Source: Cereibacter_A azotoformans
Lineage (GTDB): Bacteria; Pseudomonadota; Alphaproteobacteria; Rhodobacterales; Rhodobacteraceae
Length of the DNA: 64,000 nt
NCBI RefSeq assembly: GCF_003050905.1
Contig: NZ_QAOT01000017.1
Strand: one strand, 5' to 3'
The position numbers and the translations under genes are program-made. The notes beneath the pieces are model-generated. The model saw nothing but the letters and a program-made list of their open reading frames with translations. It was not told the origin of the DNA and searched no databases. Below are positions 36,314-45,097 of the stretch, one piece after another; position 1 is the stretch's first letter; each line of letters begins with the position of its first letter.

Positions 36314-36502
36314 CAGGCGATGTCCGGCAGGATGCTGGTCACCGCGCGATGCCTCCGGGTCCCGAAGCGCGCGCGCCGCGGGGCCGGGGTCTCTGCGCGG
36401 TCCCGCAACGGCTTTCGGGCGCCGGAGGCGGAATGGAACGGAAGCCTGCAGGCGTTCATCCGGGTCTCCCTCGATTCTTCAAAGTAGTAGTATCAACAAC
36501 CA
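36314..36502 (-). promoter_or_regulatory. ChrA upstream region with weak operator-like site
   Basis: The left part (36314-36480) is GC-rich with no gene seen. At 36482-36502 AAGTAGT-AGTATCA-ACAACCA is a degenerate match to the 7-7-7 dyad of this region, in an AT-richer patch suited to a minus-strand promoter. The match is too weak to claim alone. Confidence 0.3.
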
Positions 36503-36623
36503 TGAATTGGCGCAAGCCGGCCCCGGCGACCGGTGCAGAGCGCGCCAACAGTCGGGGTGGCATCTGGAAAAATCCAGCCCTGACAAGCACCTGAAGGCAA
36601 TGCCTCCGTTTCCGGCTGCGACA

Positions 36624-36662
36624 TTGACAGGGCCGCGATTTTGGTAGTAGCGTTACATACTA
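36624..36662 (+). promoter_or_regulatory. Promoter and TrmB-type operator of PrpD-PrpF operon
   Basis: TTGACA at 36624-36629 is followed by the dyad TGGTAGT-AGCGTTA-CATACTA (36642-36662), which covers the expected -10 position (weak TAGCGT). The gene starts 72 bases later. The dyad shares spacing and sequence with sites at 29251, 40357 and 41491. Confidence 0.55.
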
Positions 36663-36734
36663 TTAAAGCCGGTGCGCGCGCTGGCAACAGCCACCTCCGC
36701 CCTCATCCCAGCCCCTGAACCCAAGGAAGAGCCG

Positions 36735-38141
36735 ATGAACGAACATGTCCGCGACACGACCGATCTCCAGGGTCTGACGCGCCGCTTTGCAAGGCTGGCC
36801 GCGAACCTGCGCTATGAGGATCTGCCCGCCCCCGTGCAGGACAAGGCCCGGCTCATCATCCGCGACGGCGTGGGCAACCAGATCGCGGCCTCCGCCATCA
36901 GTGAGGCCGCCATCGCCATCACCCGGCTGGTGCAGGACTGGGGCGGCAAGCCCGAGAGCACCATCGTGGGCTACGGCGACAAGGTGCCGGCGCCGCTGGC
37001 CGCGCTCTGCAACGGCGCGATGGGCCATGGCGTGGAACTCGACGACGCCCATGGCTCGGGGCTGATCAAGGCGGGCTCGGTGCTGATCCCCTCGGCCTTC
37101 GCCGCGGCCGAGATCAGCCATGCGAAGGGCGAGGACGTGGTGGCCGCCGTGGTGGCCGGCTACGAGATCGCGATCCGTGTGGCCAAGGCGATCAACCCCG
37201 GCCACCGGCACCGCGGCTATCACACCACCTCGACCGTCTCGCTGATGGGGGCGGCGGTCATCACCGCGCGGCTTCTGGGCTGCGACGAGGAGGGGATCGC
37301 CAACGCCATCGGGCTCGCCGCGATGCAGTCGAGCGGCATCCAGTCCTATCTCGACGATCCCTGCATGGCCAAGCCCTTCGGCCCCGGCAAGGGGGCCTTC
37401 AACGGGGTGCTGGCGGGCGTCATGGCCCATCGCGGCTTCACCGGCCCGAAGAAGGTGCTCGAGTCGAAGGAAGGATTTTTCAACGCCTTCACCGACAGCG
37501 TCCGCGTCGCGGATCTGCTCGACGGCTTCGGAACCGATTTCGCGATCATGGAGGTGGGCTTCAAGCCGCACGCCGCCTGCCGCTACGCGCACGGGCCGAT
37601 CGACCTCGCGCAGCTCTTCCATGACGAGGGCGTGGCGCTTTCCGACGTCGAGACGATCAGGGTGAGGATGAGCGGTCTTGCCATCCGGCAGGCCTCGAAG
37701 TTCCCCTGCCCGAGCCTGAACGCGGCGATGGGCAGCACGCAGTTCGGCGTGGCGCTGGCGCTGGCGCGCGGCGGCAACGGCCTGCGCGACTACTGGGACG
37801 GCTATGCCGATCCGGCGATCCACGATCTCGCCGCGCGGGTGGAGCTGGAGGCCGAGCCCGAGTTCGGCGTCGGCGGCCGCCAGTCGGTGGTGACGCTGGG
37901 CCTGAAGGACGGGCGCAGCCTCTCGCACCGGAGCGAAGAGCCGCGCGGCGAGCCCACGAACCCGCTCTCGGCCGAGGAACTCGAGAAGAAGTTCATGAGC
38001 ACCGCGGGTCTCGTGCTCGACGAGGAGCGGATCGCCGAGATCAGCCGGCGGCTGATGGCGCTCGAAACCGAGCCGGATGCGGCGGTGATCCCGTCGCTGA
38101 CGGTCGTGCCCGACCGCAAGCCCGCGCTCCGGGCGGCCTGA
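36735..38141 (+). CDS. MmgE/PrpD family protein
   Basis: The 468-residue protein belongs to the family of 2-methylcitrate dehydratase (PrpD), cis-aconitate decarboxylase and iminodisuccinate epimerase. Typical stretches are LIIRDGVGNQIAAS, ALCNGAMGHGVELDDAHG, HRHRGYHTTSTVSLMGAAV and FKPHAACRYAHGPID. The C-terminal lid domain is present. It should catalyse dehydration, decarboxylation or epimerisation of a di- or tricarboxylic acid. Its partner PrpF-like gene follows after seven bases. No methylcitrate synthase or lyase is nearby, so it is not the ordinary propionate pathway. AAGGAAGAG precedes the start. Confidence 0.85.
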   Translation: MNEHVRDTTDLQGLTRRFARLAANLRYEDLPAPVQDKARLIIRDGVGNQIAASAISEAAIAITRLVQDWGGKPESTIVGYGDKVPAPLAALCNGAMGHGVELDDAHGSGLIKAGSVLIPSAFAAAEISHAKGEDVVAAVVAGYEIAIRVAKAINPGHRHRGYHTTSTVSLMGAAVITARLLGCDEEGIANAIGLAAMQSSGIQSYLDDPCMAKPFGPGKGAFNGVLAGVMAHRGFTGPKKVLESKEGFFNAFTDSVRVADLLDGFGTDFAIMEVGFKPHAACRYAHGPIDLAQLFHDEGVALSDVETIRVRMSGLAIRQASKFPCPSLNAAMGSTQFGVALALARGGNGLRDYWDGYADPAIHDLAARVELEAEPEFGVGGRQSVVTLGLKDGRSLSHRSEEPRGEPTNPLSAEELEKKFMSTAGLVLDEERIAEISRRLMALETEPDAAVIPSLTVVPDRKPALRAA

Positions 38142-38148
38142 GGCGGCC

Positions 38149-39357
38149 ATGCTGCATGTTCCCGCCAAAGGAACGGCCGCGCCGGCGCGCGATCCGCAGC
38201 AGATCTCGGTCCCCGCGCTCTTCATGCGCGGCGGATCGAGCCGCGGGGCCTTCTTCCTCGAGGAGGACCTGCCGGCCGACCGGCAGGAGCGCGCGGCGCT
38301 CCTGCTCGCCTGCTACGGGTCGCCCGACCGGCGGCAGATCGACGGGATCGGCGGCTCGGATCCCCTGACGAGCAAGGCGGCCGTCGTCGGCCGCTCCACC
38401 CATCCCGAGGCCGATCTGGACTACACCTTCCTGCAGGTCGGCATCGACCGGCCGATGGTCAGTTCGGGCGGCAACTGCGGCAACATGCTGGCCGCGGTCG
38501 GCCCCTTCGCCGTGCTGCGCGGCCTGATCGCGGCGGAAGAGCCCGAGACCTCGGTCCGCATCCACACGACCAACACGGGCCAGGTCGTGACCGCCCGCTT
38601 CCGCGTGGCGGGGGGCTGTCCCTGCATCGAGGGCGAGGCGCGGGTGCCGGGCGTGCCGGGCACCGGCTCCTCGATCGCGCTCGACTTCGGCGACTGCGCG
38701 GGGGCGGTGAGCGGGAAGCTCCTGCCCACGGGATCGGTGCGCGACAGGGTCCGGCTCGGCGCGCGCGAGGTGCCGGTGTCCTTCGTCGATGCCGCGACCC
38801 CCTTCGTCTTCGTGCCCGCCGCGGCGCTCGGGGCCACCGGGGCCGAGAATCCGGCCGAGATCCTCGCGAACGCGGGCCTCATGGCCGATCTCGAGGCGGT
38901 CCGCGGCTGGGCCGCCACCGTCCTCGGCCTCGTCGGGCGGGCCGAGGAGGCCGCATGGCACTCGCCCAACATCCCGCGGGTCATCATGGTCGGCCCGCCG
39001 CAGGACTATCTCGCCCCGGACGGGCCGGTCGCGGCCGACGCCATGGATGTCTGCGTGCGCCAGCTCGCCATGCAGAAGCCGCACAACACGCTCGCCGTCA
39101 CCGGGGCGGTCTGCTCGGCGGTGGCGGGGCGCCTGCCCGGCAGCGTCGTGCAGGAGCTGTCGCGGGCCGAGGGCGACCGCACGCGGCTCGGCCACCCGGC
39201 GGGGGTGCTGACCGTCTCGGCCCATGTCCGGGAGGGCGCCGATGGCTGGCGCATCGAGCGGGCGGCCGTGGAGCGGACGGCCCGGCTTCTGATGGCGGGC
39301 GAGCTTTTCGCGCCGCGGCGCAGGATCGAGGAGGTGCGCGCCCTGCTTGCGGGTTAG
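38149..39357 (+). CDS. PrpF-like aconitate-type isomerase
   Basis: The 402-residue protein shows the PrpF/diaminopimelate-epimerase-like fold: VPALFMRGGSSRGAFF at the N-terminus, DGIGGSDPLTSK, and the catalytic-region SSGGNCGNMLAAVGPFA. The family moves C=C bonds by proton transfer (2-methylaconitate isomerase; 4-oxalomesaconate tautomerase). With the FAD dehydrogenase and the MmgE/PrpD protein it suggests an unsaturated polycarboxylate intermediate. It ends before two strong hairpins. Confidence 0.84.
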   Translation: MLHVPAKGTAAPARDPQQISVPALFMRGGSSRGAFFLEEDLPADRQERAALLLACYGSPDRRQIDGIGGSDPLTSKAAVVGRSTHPEADLDYTFLQVGIDRPMVSSGGNCGNMLAAVGPFAVLRGLIAAEEPETSVRIHTTNTGQVVTARFRVAGGCPCIEGEARVPGVPGTGSSIALDFGDCAGAVSGKLLPTGSVRDRVRLGAREVPVSFVDAATPFVFVPAAALGATGAENPAEILANAGLMADLEAVRGWAATVLGLVGRAEEAAWHSPNIPRVIMVGPPQDYLAPDGPVAADAMDVCVRQLAMQKPHNTLAVTGAVCSAVAGRLPGSVVQELSRAEGDRTRLGHPAGVLTVSAHVREGADGWRIERAAVERTARLLMAGELFAPRRRIEEVRALLAG

Positions 39358-39393
39358 GCGCGCGGCGACCGCGGCGGCGGAGATCATGATGTC

Positions 39394-39442
39394 CCGGCCG
39401 AGGGCGCTCGGCCGGTCCGGCCCCGCGCCCCGGAGCGGGGCG
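39394..39442. terminator. Twin hairpins between convergent genes
   Basis: CCGGCCGAG-GGCG-CTCGGCCGG (39394-39415) is a perfect nine-base stem. CGCCCCG-GAG-CGGGGCG (39426-39442) is a perfect seven-base stem. They fill the gap between the PrpF-like and TrmB genes and probably end transcription from both sides. Confidence 0.6.
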
Positions 39443-39461
39443 AGCGCCCGTCCGGGCCGCC

Positions 39462-40328
39462 TCAGGGGCCTTCCGTCGCCGCAATCAGTTCCCGAAGGGT
39501 CGCGACCTGCGCCTTCGGCAGATATTTCTGCCGAAGTTCGATCAGGGCCGGGCCGAAGCGGTCCTGGATCTCGTCGCCGAAGATCGCGAAGATCTCGCAG
39601 AAGTAGATCTCGTGGCGGATCAGGCTGTCGAAGATGTTCACGAGCGGCTTGTTGCGCGTGTAGGAGCCATGAGGCTGGCTGCCGAACTCGGCGACCAGCG
39701 CCTCCTCGAAATCCCGCGTCAGGCTGACCAGCCAGCGCGCCATGGCCACGGGAATGCCGTTGCCCTCGTGCAGCATGACGGTGATCCGGCCCCCGCAGGA
39801 AAACTGCTCCACCCGGGTTCCGAACAGGACGATCAGCACATCGACGCCCCGCCGCGCCGCCGCCTCGAGCCGGTCGAGGTGGCGCTCCAGATGCTCCTCC
39901 GATCCCTTGATCCAGAGATGCGTCGTCGAGGCGTCGATCATCTGCGAGATGCGCGAGTTGATGGCGTGGGCGCCGGTCATCGACCAGACATATTCCTGCT
40001 GCGGCACGTTGCCGAGCTTGCCGATCCCCTCCTTGATCCGGGCCGCCCGCCGTTCGGTCGTCTCGACGATGGCGGCCAGCAGCACGTCCGGGGGCGTGGC
40101 GGTGTAGCGGACGGGGCTTTCCGACACGGGCTGGACCGCCTCCTTCCGGCCGAGGCTCTCCAGCACGGAATAGGCGTTCGCCTTCGGAAGGCCCGCCTCC
40201 TTGGCCACCTCGTAGGCGGTGGCCGGCTGGATCTTCAGCAGCGCGAGATAGGCGCGGGATTCATAGTCGCTGAAATGCAGGCCCTGCAGATCGGCGAGAA
40301 GCGACTGAAGCGGGTCGGCGATGTCCAT
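39462..40328 (-). CDS. TrmB-family transcriptional regulator
   Basis: The 288-residue protein has an N-terminal TrmB winged helix (residues about 18-85: LHFSDYESRAYLALLK, TAYEVAKEAGLPKANAYSVLESLGRKEAV). A C-terminal PLD-like sensor part follows (TTHLWIKGSEEHLERHLDRLEAAARRGVDVLIVLFG). The ATG at 40328 was preferred because GAGGAG lies just before it; a GTG five codons upstream is possible. A dyad at 40357-40377 upstream of its start suggests autoregulation. By position and shared dyads it is the likely controller of the whole 29-41 kb block. Confidence 0.8.
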   Translation of the reverse strand: MDIADPLQSLLADLQGLHFSDYESRAYLALLKIQPATAYEVAKEAGLPKANAYSVLESLGRKEAVQPVSESPVRYTATPPDVLLAAIVETTERRAARIKEGIGKLGNVPQQEYVWSMTGAHAINSRISQMIDASTTHLWIKGSEEHLERHLDRLEAAARRGVDVLIVLFGTRVEQFSCGGRITVMLHEGNGIPVAMARWLVSLTRDFEEALVAEFGSQPHGSYTRNKPLVNIFDSLIRHEIYFCEIFAIFGDEIQDRFGPALIELRQKYLPKAQVATLRELIAATEGP

Positions 40329-40356
40329 GAAGCTCCTCGTCACAGCTGTCGATTAC

Positions 40357-40377
40357 TGGCAGTCTTCGCAGCTACCA
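40357..40377 (-). promoter_or_regulatory. Operator dyad upstream of TrmB gene
   Basis: TGGCAGT-CTTCGCA-GCTACCA, 28 bases upstream of the regulator start, has the same seven-seven-seven layout as the dyad before the exporter gene. The right arm matches exactly, the left arm five of seven. Confidence 0.55.
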
Positions 40378-40408
40378 TTCATCCCGGCCGGATGCAACGC
40401 CGGGGGCG

Positions 40409-41437
40409 TTACCCGAGAACCATCATGATCCCGAGCACCAGCATCGCAAGGAAGATGGTCTCGGCCACCACGATCGCCACCGGCTTCCAGCCGACCTGCG
40501 CCAGTTCCTGAAACGAGGTCTGCACGCCCAGCCCCGCGATGGCGACCACCAGGCAGGCGCGGGAGACATCCGAAAGGACCGACTGCGCCGCATCCGGGAT
40601 GAGGCCGAGGCTGTTGGCTGCCACGATCAGCACGAAGGCCACGAGGAAACCCGGCACGGGAGGCCGCGCCTCGCGCCCGGCGCCGCGCCCGCGGAACAGG
40701 AGCACCGAGACCACCAGCACGACCGGCACGAGGAAGGCCACCCGCAAGAGCTTGGTGAGGGTCGCGACCTGGCCCGTCCCGTCCGACAGCATGAAGGCGG
40801 CGCCCACGACCTGCGCCACATCATGGATCGTGGCGCCGAGGAAGATGCCCGCCTGCGTCTCGTCCATGCCGATCGTCCGCACCAGCAGCGGATAGACCAC
40901 CATGGCGACGGTGCTGAGGGTCGTCACCGCGATCACCACGAAGAGCGTATCGCGTCCCGAGGTGCCGTCCCGCGGCAGGGCGGCGGACAGGGCCATCGCG
41001 GCCGAGGCGCCGCAGATCGCCGTGGCGCCGCCGCTGAGGATGCCGAACTCGGCCGGCAGCCCGAGCGCACGGCTGATCGCGACGCCGGCAAGGATGGTCA
41101 GCGTCACGCCCAGCAGGACGACGACGATCGGCGGCCAGCCGAGATCGAGGATCTCGCCCACCGTGATCCGCGCCCCCAGAAGCGCCACGCCGATCCTCAG
41201 CACATGCCGCCCGGCGAAGGTCACCCCGCGCGCGGTGCGGGCGTCCTTCGAGAGGAAGAAGAAGGCCATGCCCAGCAGCAGGGCATAGAGCAGCGTCGGC
41301 CCGCCGTGATGGTCCGAGACGAACGAGGCCGCGAGCGCGATCGTGCAGCAGAGAACGAGGCCCGGCGCGCTTTCCTGCACCCGCCGCCCCGCCGTCCTGA
41401 TGCCGCCTTGTGCGCTGCCCATGCCATGGTCCGTCAT
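40409..41437 (-). CDS. UPF0324 (YeiH/TauZ-like) putative sulfate exporter
   Basis: The 342-residue membrane protein has about ten spans. UPF0324/COG2855 features include LLYALLLGMAFFFLS, HVLRIGVALLGARITVGEI, LSGGATAICGASAAMAL and IFLGATIHDVAQVVGAAFMLS. Members are found beside sulfonate-degradation genes and are proposed to export sulfate (or sulfite) released from the substrate; others have no known role. The start at 41437 follows GGAGG. The gene is 80 bases downstream of the TrmB gene in the opposite sense of flow and has its own upstream dyad. Confidence 0.82.
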   Translation of the reverse strand: MTDHGMGSAQGGIRTAGRRVQESAPGLVLCCTIALAASFVSDHHGGPTLLYALLLGMAFFFLSKDARTARGVTFAGRHVLRIGVALLGARITVGEILDLGWPPIVVVLLGVTLTILAGVAISRALGLPAEFGILSGGATAICGASAAMALSAALPRDGTSGRDTLFVVIAVTTLSTVAMVVYPLLVRTIGMDETQAGIFLGATIHDVAQVVGAAFMLSDGTGQVATLTKLLRVAFLVPVVLVVSVLLFRGRGAGREARPPVPGFLVAFVLIVAANSLGLIPDAAQSVLSDVSRACLVVAIAGLGVQTSFQELAQVGWKPVAIVVAETIFLAMLVLGIMMVLG

Positions 41438-41490
41438 GCTCGGTTTCCTCCGGCTGCCTGGCTGTCTCCCCAGCCAAAGAGACGGTATAT

Positions 41491-41511
41491 TGGTAGCGAA
41501 TGCTGCTACCC
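41491..41511 (-). promoter_or_regulatory. Best operator dyad, exporter promoter
   Basis: TGGTAGC-GAATGCT-GCTACCC has six-base arms (GGTAGC/GCTACC) that match perfectly. On the minus strand it sits between TTGGGT and a TATACC hexamer about 18 bases apart, that is, exactly over the promoter spacer of the exporter gene. Confidence 0.65.
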
Positions 41512-41661
41512 AAGTCATCTCATTTCTGAACGGCCTTGATGATGAGTGGTTTGCCCCTTCGGACGGCACCTGCGCCACCGTGATCCGGAGGGTTTGGCCA
41601 TGAAGGGACCCTGTTGCACCGATGATCTGCTGCCCGAACCGCGGCGCGGCGTCACCCGGAT

Positions 41662-42645
41662 TCAGCCGGCTCGGGGCGGATCCTTGTATCCCTCGAGGAA
41701 GTCATGACGCTGCGACCAGACCTCGGCCCAATGGGCGGCCCGGGCGCGCTTGCGCCCGGTCAGGCGCGCCACGATGCCGAAGACCAGCGTCCGGCTGCCG
41801 GCCCAGAAGGCGAGCGTGGCGCGGCCGAAGGGCACCTGCCAGGCTGGCCAGTGCCGTTCCATCAGCGTCATGCGCCCCTTCGCGCTCAGGACGTACTTGT
41901 GCGCCCGGGTTCGGGAGGCGGCGCCGACCAGGTGCATGATCTCGGCATCCGGGGTGATCATCGGCCGGTATCCAAGCTCCCGCGCCCGCAGGCAGAGGTC
42001 TGCCTCCTCGCCATACATGAAGTATTTCGGATCGAAGCCGCCCAGTTCCTCCCAGAGCGCCCGGCGGATCATCAGGAAGGAGCCCTGCACGATATCGACC
42101 TCGCGCACGCTGTCGCGCTTCCAGTCCGCCATGGCCTCGGGGTTGAACAGGGCGCTGCCGGCAAAGACACCGGACAGGCCGGTTCCCTTGCAGAAGGCCG
42201 ACCAGGGCGTGATGCGCCGCCAGCAGGAGGCGATGTTGAGCGAGCCGTCGGGAAATACCGTCCGCCCGCCGGTAATCCCGGCCCGGGGATTGGCCTTCGA
42301 GAAGGCCAGCAGGTTGTCGATGGCCCCGGCGTGGCATTCGGTATCGGGGTTGAGCAGCAGCAGCCATTCGGTGCGGGCCGCGGCGGCCAATATATTGTTG
42401 GCCCTGGCAAAGCCGAGGTTTTCCTGCGAGGCGATCACCTCGACCTGGGGGAAGGCGCGGGTGATGGCCTCCGCGGACCCGTCGGAGGAAGCGTTGTCGA
42501 GCACCACGGTGCGGAAGCGGGTGGCGCGTGTCGTGTCGTGGAGCGTCTCGATGGCCTTCAGCGTCAGCTCGCGCGTGTTGTAGCTGACAATGATGACGGT
42601 CAGTTCGGGGGTGTCCGGTGCGAGGGGAAGGCTGCCTGCGGTCAC
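41662..42645 (-). CDS. Family 2 glycosyltransferase (rhamnosyltransferase-like)
   Basis: The 327-residue enzyme has the GT2 start LTVIIVSYNTRELTLKAIETL, the nucleotide-binding VVLDNASSDGS and the NLGFARANN and LLLNPDTE (DxD-like) motifs. It also has GSFLMIRRALWEELGGFD and FMYGEEADLCLR. This set is typical of WbbL-like enzymes that add rhamnose or similar sugars to surface polysaccharides. The GTG start at 42645 overlaps the stop of the polymerase gene (GTGA) and has GAGGAC upstream. An extended reading frame upstream overlaps that gene and was rejected. Confidence 0.85.
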   Translation of the reverse strand: MTAGSLPLAPDTPELTVIIVSYNTRELTLKAIETLHDTTRATRFRTVVLDNASSDGSAEAITRAFPQVEVIASQENLGFARANNILAAAARTEWLLLLNPDTECHAGAIDNLLAFSKANPRAGITGGRTVFPDGSLNIASCWRRITPWSAFCKGTGLSGVFAGSALFNPEAMADWKRDSVREVDIVQGSFLMIRRALWEELGGFDPKYFMYGEEADLCLRARELGYRPMITPDAEIMHLVGAASRTRAHKYVLSAKGRMTLMERHWPAWQVPFGRATLAFWAGSRTLVFGIVARLTGRKRARAAHWAEVWSQRHDFLEGYKDPPRAG

Positions 42646-44090
42646 GTGTCTGTCCTCGTGTGGCTGATCGGCCGGACCGGGCCGGTCCTGAGGGGATCGT
42701 CCGATCGCAGACGGGTGTAGGCCGCCGCGCGCCGCGCCGGTTCGGCGCGGGGCGTTCCGGGTGGGAAGCGGGTGAGCCGGAGGCGCCGGTCGGGGACCTC
42801 CGGCTCGCGGGAGGCTCCGGCGTCGGCCGCCGTGTCGGCCAGCCAGAAACCCGCCCCGAGCAGCAGCAGGACGAACATCTGCAATTCGCCCCAGAGCGCC
42901 ACGGTCGAGGCGCTCATGCACAGGCCGATGAGCGACAGCGTCCAGGCCAGGCGCATGCGGTCGAGTTCCCGATCACCGCAAAGCCCGGGCCGGTTCACGG
43001 CGAGGAAGGCGTAGAGGATGGCGCCGACCATCAGGAACAGCGCCGGCAGGCCGTGGACCATGGCCATGTAGAGCCAGTGGTTGTCGATGCTGGCCGTCAT
43101 CCAGGGCAGGCGCGGCCAGTAGTTGTAGCCGTTGCCGAAGATCGGCGTCCGCATGATCTGTGCGCTGCCATAGTCCCAGATCAGCGTGCGGTAGTAGGCC
43201 GTCTGGGCGTTGAACGCGAGCCGTCCGCTGATCGCGGCGAAGGCGTTCTTGGTGGAGGCCAGTTCCAGCGCGATGTACAAGAGGCTGCCCGAGGCCAGCA
43301 GGACGCGCCAGGGAGGCCCGACCTTCTGCGCGATCCGGTACCATGCCAGCACCCCCAGCTGCAAAAGCACGGCGAGCACGGCCCCGCTGGAGACGGACAG
43401 GAAGGTGGCAAGCCCGATCAGACCGGTGCCGACGACCCGCGCGGCCCCTCCCAGCCTCGGCCCGACACCCAACGCATAGGGCACGATGATCAGGGCCCCC
43501 ATGAGCCCGTAGTGGATCGGGTGCGAAAAGACGAACTGGGCCCGGAACAGGCCCATGCGGGCCTCGTAGTCGTTGGCCTCGAAGGTGGTGAAGGGCGTGT
43601 GTTCGGCCACCATCCTGAGGAGGATCGGATCGTCCCGGAGGGCCTCGTGCAGCGCGAAGGGAACGCTGATCATCGACATCAGCGCCCAGAACTTCACGAA
43701 GGAGACAAAGTCCTCGCGGTCGAGGATGAAGAGGCGCCCGGCCAGGTAGCCCGCCAGCGTCAGCAGGGTCTGCTGGCCGGTGAAGGCCACGAAACGTTCC
43801 GGGTTGTTGATCAGGATCGACAGCCCCTGCCAGACGATGAACAGGAAGAAGAACAGGTCCGGCATCCGCCAGGGCACGACGCGCGTGAAGAACTGCTGCA
43901 GCAGGGCCGGGAACAGGAGCATCATCAGGATCAGCGAGGGCGTGAGCCGGATGCTGGCGATCTCGAAGGAGATGGGGATCAGCAGCGCGACGATGATGAG
44001 CCTGACGAGGAATTTTCGCCGGGCGGGGGCAAAGGCCCTGCCCGGCGCAATGCCCGGCCTTTCGGAACCTGTCTCGGGGATGCTGGTCAT
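42642..44090 (-). CDS. O-antigen ligase/polymerase-like membrane protein
   Basis: The 482-residue protein has about eleven predicted spans and a long periplasmic loop before the last spans (GNGYNYWPRLPWMTASIDNHWLYMAMVHG), where Wzy/WaaL proteins have catalytic His and Arg residues. A basic, Pro-rich C-terminal tail follows (from about 425). It probably polymerises or ligates the glycan made by the flanking glycosyltransferases at the periplasmic face. It is coupled to the downstream GT2 gene. Confidence 0.77.
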   Translation of the reverse strand: MTSIPETGSERPGIAPGRAFAPARRKFLVRLIIVALLIPISFEIASIRLTPSLILMMLLFPALLQQFFTRVVPWRMPDLFFFLFIVWQGLSILINNPERFVAFTGQQTLLTLAGYLAGRLFILDREDFVSFVKFWALMSMISVPFALHEALRDDPILLRMVAEHTPFTTFEANDYEARMGLFRAQFVFSHPIHYGLMGALIIVPYALGVGPRLGGAARVVGTGLIGLATFLSVSSGAVLAVLLQLGVLAWYRIAQKVGPPWRVLLASGSLLYIALELASTKNAFAAISGRLAFNAQTAYYRTLIWDYGSAQIMRTPIFGNGYNYWPRLPWMTASIDNHWLYMAMVHGLPALFLMVGAILYAFLAVNRPGLCGDRELDRMRLAWTLSLIGLCMSASTVALWGELQMFVLLLLGAGFWLADTAADAGASREPEVPDRRLRLTRFPPGTPRAEPARRAAAYTRLRSDDPLRTGPVRPISHTRTDT

Positions 44091-44111
44091 GATCGCGGGG
44101 AACCGGCGGCG

Positions 44112-44555
44112 CTACGGGGCACGGGACAGCTGCGGCGCGCCGATCCCGGTGCCGTCGAGCGGGCCGCCGGAGCGGATCGTCCGCCCGTCGCTTTCGCCGG
44201 TGGCGATGCCAGGCAGGTGGCCGTTGAGGATCTCGCCGTTCTCGGTCGGCACGTCCCTGAAAAACAATTCCTCTCCCGCCCGGCCGAGGTGGACCCGATC
44301 CTTGCGGAAGACGATGCTCCGGGTGTCGTGCCCGTGCCGCGCGTTGAACATGGTGTCGCGGATCCCGTCCGGGCCCGCCCATGCCATCCCGGACAGGCCG
44401 ACCATCGGGATCTTGCCGAGCCGCGTGCGGATCGATGGCCTCGACGTCCGGCGGATCATGAGGTCGCCCGAGGCGGAAATGGCGCGGCGGAGGCAAGGTC
44501 TTGCGAAAAATCGGCGACTTGCTTTAAGCACATTGTCGAGTTTCTGCACCCGCAA
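44112..44555 (-). CDS. Hypothetical protein in polysaccharide cluster
   Basis: The frame gives 147 residues from a TTG at 44555. An ATG at 44459 would give 115 (MIRRTSRPSIRTRLGKIPMVG). No known domain is recognised. The region GIRDTMFNARHGHDTRSIVF, RKDRVHLGRAGEELFF and NGEILNGHLPGIATGES reads like a genuine folded protein. It ends 21 bases before the polymerase gene, so it could be the first gene of that operon. No clear ribosome site supports either start, and only 35 bases separate it from the divergent acyltransferase. Confidence 0.45.
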   Translation of the reverse strand: MRVQKLDNVLKASRRFFARPCLRRAISASGDLMIRRTSRPSIRTRLGKIPMVGLSGMAWAGPDGIRDTMFNARHGHDTRSIVFRKDRVHLGRAGEELFFRDVPTENGEILNGHLPGIATGESDGRTIRSGGPLDGTGIGAPQLSRAP

Positions 44556-44590
44556 AATTTCGTGTCATTGATAGTTGAAGCGGAGTCGCC

Positions 44591-45097
44591 ATGCCAGATG
44601 AAGTTGCAGCGGGGCTGAAGAAAGCCCGGCGAAGGGGGCTCAATCGCTTTTCCGGCCTGCGAAACGGGCTGGTCGCGCTCCGGCGGGCGTTCCTGACGCG
44701 GGTCTGGAAGATGGATCTGCATCCGACCATGCAGATGTCCCTGTCGGCCAGGTTCGACCGGACCTTTCCCATCGGTGTGCATGTCGGGGCCCATTCCTAC
44801 GTCGCCTTCGAGGCGCGCATCCTGACGCACGACCGGACGCGGGGCCTCTACCTGCACACGCGCATCGGCGAGAACTGCTTCATCGGGGGGCGGTCGATGA
44901 TCCTTCCGGGGATCGAGATCGGGGACAATTCCATCGTGGCCGCGGGTGCCATCGTGACCAAGTCCGTGCCGCCGCGCAGCATCGTGGCGGGCAATCCGGC
45001 GGTGATCGTGCGCTCCGGCATCGAGGTCGGCCCCTATGGCCGCTTCCTGACGGCCGACGCCACCGAAGATGCGCTGGCGTCCTCGGGCCGGACGTGA
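44591..45097 (+). CDS. Hexapeptide-repeat acyltransferase
   Basis: The 168-residue protein has a basic N-terminal helix (residues 1-40) and a left-handed beta-helix acyltransferase core: ARFDRTFPIGVHVGAHSYVAF, LYLHTRIGENCFIGGRSMILPGIEIGDNSIVAAGAIVTKSVPP, and IVAGNPAVIVR. It probably O-acetylates a sugar of the glycan, similar to WcaF/maltose acetyltransferase relatives. GCGGAG precedes the ATG. It overlaps the following hydrolase gene by 29 bases. Confidence 0.82.
   Translation: MPDEVAAGLKKARRRGLNRFSGLRNGLVALRRAFLTRVWKMDLHPTMQMSLSARFDRTFPIGVHVGAHSYVAFEARILTHDRTRGLYLHTRIGENCFIGGRSMILPGIEIGDNSIVAAGAIVTKSVPPRSIVAGNPAVIVRSGIEVGPYGRFLTADATEDALASSGRT

Noticed and set aside
36735..39357. Methylcitrate cycle (propionate use) for the PrpD and PrpF genes
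   Set aside because: No methylcitrate synthase, lyase or AcnD is nearby, and the control sites tie these genes to the ComA-like and exporter genes.
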